This document shows, one piece after another, positions 6,277 to 11,029 of a stretch of 11,029 nucleotides of DNA. Under the pieces are notes generated by a model that was given only the letters and a program-made list of their open reading frames with translations, did no database searches and was not told the origin of the DNA. Each line of letters begins with the position of its first letter. Positions within the stretch are counted from its first letter, which is position 1. The translations under genes and the position numbers were made by a program. The stretch comes from an uncultured Oscillospiraceae bacterium (GTDB lineage Bacteria; Bacillota; Clostridia; Oscillospirales; Oscillospiraceae). The stretch is from assembly GCA_934572325.1 (NCBI GenBank), contig CAKTKT010000060.1, positions 1-11,029 of the forward strand. The letters run 5' to 3'.

Positions 6277-6432
6277 ATGGATTACAAAAAGCTGTATCAC
6301 CTTATGTTTAATGCGGCGACGGATGCAATACGGCTTCTGGATAATAAGGACATAGAGCGGGCACGCGAAAAGCTGGCTGATGCACAATGTGAGACGGAGA
6401 AAATGTATATAAACAGCTCGGAGGAGCGTTAA
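6277..6432 (+). CDS. 51-residue small helical protein beside XRE repressor
   Basis: 51 residues starting at ATG 6277, with a strong ribosome site AAAGGAGAG (6261-6269) seven bases upstream; this site decides the start although the frame is open for longer upstream. The sequence begins MDYKKLYHLMFNAATDAIRLL and ends EKMYINSSEER. It is predicted to be almost entirely two amphipathic helices, rich in Lys/Glu, with a single Cys. From memory, small proteins of this type (MDYxKLYxxLFNAxTDAI) are common beside phage-like regulators in Firmicutes, with no assigned role. Base composition over 6181-6360 is about 41% GC by my count, well below the flanking genes, suggesting acquisition together with the XRE gene. 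There is no signal peptide and no membrane helix. Confidence 0.8.
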   Translation: MDYKKLYHLMFNAATDAIRLLDNKDIERAREKLADAQCETEKMYINSSEER

Positions 6433-6467
6433 AACAGCATAAAATGAAGGACTGTGCCATATCCGGC

Positions 6468-8057
6468 TCACACGTTGAACAGCGTGTACTCCACAATGGC
6501 GAGGACGGTGCGCGCGGCAAGAAGCACCGCGAGCACGGTGAGACCGCGCGATATGTCGCGCCGCAGACGTATGAGCGAGCCGTGCGAGGCGACGAGCGCG
6601 GCGGTAATGACCGGCGTGAAATATCGCCCCTGCACGCCGATGATTATCTTGTCGGTGCTGCGTATCCACGTGAGGAACATCGTGAGCATAAACGCGAGCG
6701 CAACGGCGAAAACGAGCGCGACGAGGACGGCGCGCATACCGCGCGGCAGCGCGAACTCCTCCCCGTCAACATTCTGCGCCGAGAGGACGAGCGCCGTGAT
6801 GAACACGGGAACGATCCACGTGGGCAGCTCAAGGTTGCAGGTGCTCAGGCTCTGCCCGACGGACTGCGCGATCCAGAGCGTGAAATTGACATTGAACGTA
6901 TTTTTGAATATGCCGAAGGCGTCGCCGGGATTCGTGAGGAAAAAGGCGAGGGTGTACTTCTCGCCGCCCTGTGCGCCAAAGCTGGGCGGCGTGCTTTGCA
7001 TAATGCGCACGAGCGCGGGAACGGAGATGAGCGCGAACGCGGCGGCACACGCCGCAAGAAGCAGCGCGAAGCACGCGCCCTTTGTTATCCTGCCCGTGAA
7101 GCGCTCGCGCGGGATGAATGGGAAGAGGAGGACGAGCGCGGCGTATATGCCCTTGGCGGGCGCGAGCAGCACCGCCGAGACGAATATCATGATGAACGCC
7201 AGCCGCACCGCCGCTCTGTCGCCGTCGCCGAGGACGGCGCGCAGCATTGCCGCGAACAGCACGAGCGTGAGCGAGGTTATGAAGTTGTCGTAGGAGAGGG
7301 ACGCCGCCTGCTGAAGCGCCATCGGCACAAGCCCCGCCAGCCCGAACGTGACCTTGAAGCGCGGGGCGAGATGAATTGCGAGACAGAGACACCCGACGTA
7401 GAACAGCAGATTGAAAAACCGACCGAGCATGAACGTCGTGACGCCGTTGAGCGCGCACAGCCGCGCCAGCGCGAAGCCCAGCACCTGCGGCAGATACTCC
7501 AGCGAATAGGTCAGCGTCCACATGGTGGAGAGCGTGTCCATATAAAGCGGCTCGGTTTCGGTGAGACGACCGCCGAGCTCGTTTATGATGCGCAGATAAC
7601 CGGTGCAGACATTGTTGTGGTTCGTAAAGCCCGTGAAGTCCGCAATGGAGGCGTCGCACGGCGAGCCGAAAAGCCGGTTCGTCAGCTCAACGACAGCCTC
7701 AAAATGCGTGAGTTCATCGGGAACGGAGATGGGCGTTATCGTAAAAAGGAAAAACAGCCCGAACACACCGGCAAGCGCGGGGAAAAGCCGCTCCGGACGC
7801 ACCTCGCGCCCGATAAGCAGCGCGAGCGTGCCGAACACAACGGCGCTCAGCAGCAGGATAACGGCGGTCTCGTAATCATACAGCGGACCTGCCGCCTCCT
7901 GCGAGAAGCCGAGGTTATAGAGAAAGAGCAGCAGCTTTCCCGACCGCGCGGCGGTGCGCGCGGCAAAGAGCGCGGCGATCACCGCCGCACCGGCGGCAAG
8001 CGTGAGCAGGCGCTTTTTCTTCACGTCAAGGGCGGCAATTTTCATGGGAAGCGTCAT
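6468..8057 (-). CDS. DUF2142 family multispanning membrane protein
   Basis: 529 residues with about ten or more hydrophobic segments (for example 17-33, 64-82, 91-110, 214-232, 283-299, 303-315, 326-347, 413-427, 443-463, 505-521). Signature stretches of DUF2142 are visible: TPISVPDELTHFE (108-120), YLPQVLGFALAR (188-199), LGRFFNLLFY (211-220), SLSYDNF (253-259) and IGVQGRYFTP (473-482). The acidic PDE motif after the early helices and the overall layout resemble GT-C-type glycosyltransferase folds acting at the membrane, but the activity is not established. The ATG at 8057 overlaps the upstream TGA as ATGA, with GAGGAAAG just before it, so translation is probably coupled. A longer in-frame extension upstream lies inside the preceding gene and is rejected. 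It is last in the operon, 35 bases from the convergent small gene; no terminator is seen. Confidence 0.9.
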   Translation of the reverse strand: MTLPMKIAALDVKKKRLLTLAAGAAVIAALFAARTAARSGKLLLFLYNLGFSQEAAGPLYDYETAVILLLSAVVFGTLALLIGREVRPERLFPALAGVFGLFFLFTITPISVPDELTHFEAVVELTNRLFGSPCDASIADFTGFTNHNNVCTGYLRIINELGGRLTETEPLYMDTLSTMWTLTYSLEYLPQVLGFALARLCALNGVTTFMLGRFFNLLFYVGCLCLAIHLAPRFKVTFGLAGLVPMALQQAASLSYDNFITSLTLVLFAAMLRAVLGDGDRAAVRLAFIMIFVSAVLLAPAKGIYAALVLLFPFIPRERFTGRITKGACFALLLAACAAAFALISVPALVRIMQSTPPSFGAQGGEKYTLAFFLTNPGDAFGIFKNTFNVNFTLWIAQSVGQSLSTCNLELPTWIVPVFITALVLSAQNVDGEEFALPRGMRAVLVALVFAVALAFMLTMFLTWIRSTDKIIIGVQGRYFTPVITAALVASHGSLIRLRRDISRGLTVLAVLLAARTVLAIVEYTLFNV

Positions 8058-9538
8058 TTTTCTTTCCTCGTTTCTTCCGGAGTATATCCGCGCAGCACCG
8101 CCTCGGCGCAGCGCATACCGTCCACGGCGGCGGAGCTGATGCCGCCGGCGTAGCCCGCGAGCCTTTTTCCGAGCGCCGGAAGCGCGTTTTCGAGCACGCG
8201 CGTGATGCGCGCGGGGAGCACGTCGTGCAGATCGCACCACACGACGCCGGGGCGGTAGCTCGGCGTGACGGAGCGCGCTTCGCGGCTCGCCATATGACTA
8301 AGAAATTCGCCGACGGTCTGCGCGGGGGCGAGGTAGTTATCCCCGCCGCAGCGGTAGGCGGCGCGCTCTATCTCGCGCTGCCAGTACATCCCGCCGAGCG
8401 TGCCCTTGTCCGGAAAATCCTCCGGCGTGAGCGTGACGAGCAGGGCGGAGTTTGCGTTCACCCCGTCGCGGCGGGAATAGCTCATCCCGTTCGTGACGAC
8501 CCCGCCCGCCTCGGACGCGGCGGCGAACACCTCGCCGCCGGGGCACATACAGAAGGTATAGGCGCTCGTGCCGTCGGGCAGATGGACGCTGAGCGAGTAG
8601 TCCGCCGCAGGGAGCGGAGGGTGCGCCGCGCCGTATTGCGCACGGTCGATGTCCGTCTGCCGGTGCTCGATGCGCACGCCCATGGAAAAGGGCTTGGGCT
8701 GCATCTCCACGCCCTGCGCAAGCAGCGCTTCAAACGTATCGCGCGCGGAGTGCCCCACGGCGAGGATGAGCGCGTCCGCGTCAATGACGTACCGCCCGTC
8801 GGGGCTTGCGACCTCCGCGCCGCAGACGCGCCCGTCACGGATGACAAGCCGCTCGAGCCGCGTTTGGAAGCGGACCTCGCCGCCGTGCGCGACGACGTCC
8901 GCGCGGATGCTCTGCACGACGCCGATGAGCACGTCCGTGCCGATGTGGGGCTTTGCGTCGCACAGCACGCTCTCGTCCGCGCCGTGCTCGCAGAACTGCC
9001 GCAGCACCCAGAACATACGCCTGTCGTGCGTGCCGGTGTTGAGCTTGCCGTCGGAAAACGTGCCCGCGCCGCCCTCGCCGAACTGGACGTTGCACTCGGT
9101 ATCCAGCGCGCCGCCGGAGCGGAACGCCTCCACCGCCACCGCGCGCGACAGCGCATCACGCCCGCGCTCAATGACGATGGGGCGCGCACCGGCGCGCGCG
9201 AGCACGAGCGCGGCGAACATCCCCGCCGGACCGAAGCCGACCACGAGCGGGCGTTTGCCCGTATTTTCGATATGGGGGATAACGTACTCCGGCGGGGCGT
9301 AGGGCGCGGCGTCCGCGCCCCTCGCGCGAGAGAGCACCCGCCCCTCGTCGGGCGCGACGGTCACGGCGGCGGAGCAGACATAGTGTATATCATCCTTGCG
9401 CCGCGCGTCCAGAGAGCGCTTGACGAGCGCGAGCGAGGTGACGGCGTCAGCCGCGAGGCGGAGCTTTTTCGCCGCGCGCTCGCGCAAAACGGAGACGTCC
9501 TCGCCGGGGTCGAGCCGGAGATTTCTTACAAGTATCAT
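8054..9538 (-). CDS. COG2509-type FAD-dependent dehydrogenase
   Basis: 494 residues from ATG 9538. The N-terminal about 90 residues form the small alpha/beta domain typical of this family (LRKLRL-like start, then RRKDDIHYVCSAAV). A Rossmann FAD fold follows: LVVGFGPAGMFAALVLARAG (98-117) and the ribose-binding E124 in IVIERG. Family-specific segments are NVQFGEGGAGTFSDGKLNTG (150-169) and KPHIGTD (196-202). A C-terminal GYAGGISSAAVDGMRCAEAV closes the FAD site. Its length is near normal, so it looks intact. The physiological substrate of the family is unknown. GGGGAGG precedes the start by about eight bases. The ATG overlaps the stop of the upstream flavoprotein as ATGA, and its own stop overlaps the DUF2142 start in the same way. 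An extended start at 9580 is not favoured, because it would overlap the upstream gene further and lacks the ribosome site. Confidence 0.92.
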   Translation of the reverse strand: MILVRNLRLDPGEDVSVLRERAAKKLRLAADAVTSLALVKRSLDARRKDDIHYVCSAAVTVAPDEGRVLSRARGADAAPYAPPEYVIPHIENTGKRPLVVGFGPAGMFAALVLARAGARPIVIERGRDALSRAVAVEAFRSGGALDTECNVQFGEGGAGTFSDGKLNTGTHDRRMFWVLRQFCEHGADESVLCDAKPHIGTDVLIGVVQSIRADVVAHGGEVRFQTRLERLVIRDGRVCGAEVASPDGRYVIDADALILAVGHSARDTFEALLAQGVEMQPKPFSMGVRIEHRQTDIDRAQYGAAHPPLPAADYSLSVHLPDGTSAYTFCMCPGGEVFAAASEAGGVVTNGMSYSRRDGVNANSALLVTLTPEDFPDKGTLGGMYWQREIERAAYRCGGDNYLAPAQTVGEFLSHMASREARSVTPSYRPGVVWCDLHDVLPARITRVLENALPALGKRLAGYAGGISSAAVDGMRCAEAVLRGYTPEETRKEK

Positions 9539-10749
9539 TCGCCGAGCCTCCCCGCGAGCCACCCGCTCGCCCACGCCCATTGCAGGTTATAGCCGCCGCA
9601 GTCGCCGTCGATGTCCAAAAGCTCGCCGCAGACGAAAAGCCGCGGCATAAACCAGCTTTGCAGCGTTTCCGGGTCGAAGCCGGAGGAGCGTATGCCGCCG
9701 GCGGTCACCTGTGCGCTGTCAAAGCCCTCCGTGCCCGTGACGCGCAGAGAAAAGCCCTTGACCGCGTCCGCGGCGGTCTGACGCTGAGCGGGGGAGAGCG
9801 AAAAGAGCGGCGCGGAGGCGTCAAGGCGCGCGTAGCGCACGAGCATACGCCCGAGGCGGTTGTGCAGCATACCGGTGAAAAGCTCGGCGCAGGGGAGGGC
9901 GGGCAGATCGCGGCAGCGGCGCGCGAGCATATCCGCGACCTCCGCCGCGCTGTACCCGCGCATGAGATCGAGAGAAGCGGTGAAGCCGCCGTCTCCGGTG
10001 GAGACGGCGCGCGACACGTCGAACGCCGCAGGACCGGACAGCCCCGTCTCCGTGAACTGAACCTCGCCGCAGCTTCGAGCAGCGATTTCATCCCCCGCGA
10101 GAAGCGTCAGCGCCGCGTCCGCGCGCACGCCCTTGAGCGCACGGGGGTATTCCGGCTCGGCGGTGAGCTGGACGAGCGCGGGGCACAGGCGCGTGCGCTT
10201 GTGCCCGAGGGGCTTCAAAAGCTCGTACCCGTCCGTTACGCCGCCGAGCTTCGCGCCAGCCGCGCCGCCGCAGGCGACGATGAGGTAGTCGGCGGCAATA
10301 TCCCCCGCGTCCGTGCCGACGATGTAGCCCGCGCCGGACGGGGCGCGCGAGAGAGAGCGGGCGCAGACGCCGCAGCGCAGCTCCACCCCCGCGCGCTCCA
10401 GTGCGAAGCGCAGCACGTCCACGACGCTGTTTGCGGAGTTGGAGAGGGGATAGACCCGCCCGCCGTGCTCCGTGACCGTGACAAGACCGAGCGCATGGAA
10501 AAAGCCGAGCGTGTCCTCCGGCGTGAAGCGCGAGAGCGCGGGGAGCGCGAAAGCGGCGTTCTCCCCGTGGTAGTTTGCCGCGCAAGCGCCGGTGTTCGTG
10601 AGGTTGCAGCGCCCGTTGCCGGTTGCAAGGAGCTTGCGCGCGACGCGCTGCTGACGCTCGAGCAGGACGACGCGCCGCCCGCTCTCCGCCGCGGTCAGCG
10701 CCGCCATCATGCCGGACGCGCCGCCGCCTATGACCAATACCGTTTCCAT
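9535..10749 (-). CDS. BaiN/YhiN (HI0933-like) family flavoprotein
   Basis: 404 residues, a normal length for the HI0933/TIGR00275 family. The motifs are in order: the FAD dinucleotide fold VLVIGGGASGMMAAL (4-18), E31 of LLERQ, GNGRCNLTNT (44-53), the Rossmann-like ACGGAAGAKLGG, GEVQFTETGLSGPA, VTAGGI and the FAD-closing GELLDIDGDCGGYNLQWAWASG near the C-terminus. Members are soluble FAD oxidoreductases; one, BaiN, has been linked to bile-acid reduction, but most homologues occur in bacteria without that pathway, so no substrate is assigned. The start at ATG 10749 has GAGGG seven bases upstream, and a strong promoter lies at 10781-10809. It is first of three genes, its TGA overlapping the next ATG. 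Confidence 0.93.
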   Translation of the reverse strand: METVLVIGGGASGMMAALTAAESGRRVVLLERQQRVARKLLATGNGRCNLTNTGACAANYHGENAAFALPALSRFTPEDTLGFFHALGLVTVTEHGGRVYPLSNSANSVVDVLRFALERAGVELRCGVCARSLSRAPSGAGYIVGTDAGDIAADYLIVACGGAAGAKLGGVTDGYELLKPLGHKRTRLCPALVQLTAEPEYPRALKGVRADAALTLLAGDEIAARSCGEVQFTETGLSGPAAFDVSRAVSTGDGGFTASLDLMRGYSAAEVADMLARRCRDLPALPCAELFTGMLHNRLGRMLVRYARLDASAPLFSLSPAQRQTAADAVKGFSLRVTGTEGFDSAQVTAGGIRSSGFDPETLQSWFMPRLFVCGELLDIDGDCGGYNLQWAWASGWLAGRLGE

Positions 10750-10780
10750 GCCGTGCCCTCATTTTCATCAATAATAACTG

Positions 10781-10809
10781 ATTATAACAAGAAAAGGAGC
10801 AATAATCAA
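10781..10809 (-). promoter_or_regulatory. Promoter of the flavoprotein/DUF2142 operon
   Basis: On the minus strand, -35 TTGATT (10804-10809), a 17-base spacer and -10 TATAAT (10781-10786) form a near-consensus housekeeping promoter. The hexamers are identical to those ahead of the 2-enoate reductase-like gene. Transcription would start near 10774, about 25 bases before the ATG. No alternative promoter is evident ahead of the second and third genes. The insertion sequence begins about 30 bases upstream of the -35. Confidence 0.78.
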
Positions 10810-10884
10810 GGCGGCGCATAATGTGCTGCTGCCTCAAAGTGTAGGACTACAATACATATTGGACAAGTGAAAAAAAGATATGAA

Positions 10885-10949
10885 GGATATGGTCTCATGG
10901 GTTATAGTTGAGTTGCCACACCAAACCAGCCCGAAAGGAGACCATATCC
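10885..10949 (+). repeat. 12-bp inverted repeat enclosing the transposase ribosome site
   Basis: GGATATGGTCTC (10885-10896) is perfectly complementary to GAGACCATATCC (10938-10949), and the match extends to 15 of 17 bases with the flanks. The right arm contains most of the GAAAGGAG ribosome site (10933-10940). An RNA that begins upstream of 10885 could fold and hide that site, whereas one beginning inside the 41-base loop could not. Confidence 0.75.
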
Positions 10950-10952
10950 CTT

Positions 10953-11029
10953 ATGAGCAAAAGTATAACACAAGACATGGCATATCGGCAATCCCTAATG
11001 AAGTACGCAGAGAAATACGGCGTCAGCCG
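10953..11029 (+). CDS. Transposase N-terminus (partial, continues beyond window)
   Basis: The first 25 codons from ATG 10953 read MSKSITQDMAYRQSLMKYAE then KYGVS, followed by two bases of the next codon. The 'YRxSLMKYAEKYGVS' pattern is the start of a helix-turn-helix DNA-binding domain of DDE-type transposases in gut Clostridia; recognition is from memory. AAGGAG lies 12 bases upstream, a slightly long spacing. The catalytic DDE core is outside the window, so family and intactness cannot be judged. The gene points away from the flavoprotein operon, and its expression may be limited by the inverted repeat over its ribosome site. Confidence 0.72.
   Translation, partial: MSKSITQDMAYRQSLMKYAEKYGVS

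Larger units (their letters stand above)
10840..11029 (+). mobile_element. Left end of an insertion sequence, truncated by window edge
   Basis: From about 10840 the sequence becomes AT-rich and contains the start of a transposase-like reading frame. The exact end is not visible, because the other terminus lies outside the window; TGTAGGACTAC near 10840-10850 is my best guess for the terminal inverted repeat. The first 113 bases are non-coding and hold an inverted repeat over the ribosome site. The N-terminal protein sequence is the type found in DDE insertion sequences of gut Clostridia (IS481-like by my recollection; not verified). Confidence 0.6.

Noticed and set aside
6444..8153. 569-residue open frame on the plus strand opposite the DUF2142 gene
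   Set aside because: It is extremely rich in Arg, Glu and His, has no domain motif, and mirrors the codon pattern of the well-supported gene on the other strand. Similar antisense frames at 14-964, 3060-4070, 8225-9592 and 9580-10821 are rejected for the same reason.
1..10749. Bile-acid 7-dehydroxylation cluster (BaiCD-like and BaiN-like genes in one window)
   Set aside because: The two genes are almost 9 kb apart in separate transcription units, no other bai gene is present, and both families are widespread in bacteria without this pathway.

Overview
The window looks like the chromosome of a GC-rich gut-type Clostridia member (Oscillospiraceae-like). This rests on Firmicutes-style AGGAGG ribosome sites, clear -35/-10 promoters with 17-base spacers, a MocR regulator, a 2-enoate-reductase-type flavoenzyme and a DUF2142 membrane protein. 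Taxonomy is inferred from gene content only. Most genes are clearly GC-rich. The small-regulator segment around 6.18-6.43 kb and the right end (from about 10.84 kb) are visibly more AT-rich.

Layout, left to right. (1) 1-937, minus strand: N-terminal part of an Old Yellow Enzyme / 2-enoate reductase, cut by the window edge and probably starting at TTG. (2) 992-1269: a divergent promoter region. (3) 1270-2682, plus strand: an unrecognised zinc-ribbon protein, closed by a perfect 15-bp hairpin that sits between it and the next, convergent gene. (4) 2751-4001, minus strand: a secreted protein with eight NNxGTVF heptads, a chitobiase-C-terminal-like domain and an Ig-like domain. (5) 4195-5286, minus strand: a MocR/GntR regulator missing its C-terminal small domain, back-to-back with (6) a DNA-deoxyinosine glycosylase at 5436-5933, plus strand. 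(7) 5940-6432: a lower-GC cassette of an XRE repressor and a divergent 51-residue protein sharing an operator-like region. (8) 10749 to 6468, minus strand: a three-gene operon joined by two ATGA stop/start overlaps, encoding a BaiN/YhiN-type flavoprotein, a COG2509-type FAD dehydrogenase and a DUF2142 multispanning membrane protein. (9) From about 10840 to the right edge: the left end of an insertion sequence with the first 25 codons of its transposase and an inverted repeat that can sequester the transposase ribosome site.

How the genes work together: the only tight transcription unit is the flavoprotein/flavoprotein/DUF2142 operon, driven by one promoter beside the insertion sequence. The MocR and glycosylase genes share a back-to-back promoter region. 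The remaining genes appear to be independent units. I see no clear defence or biosynthetic system. The least explained items are the heptad-repeat secreted protein, the zinc-ribbon protein and the XRE/small-protein pair.
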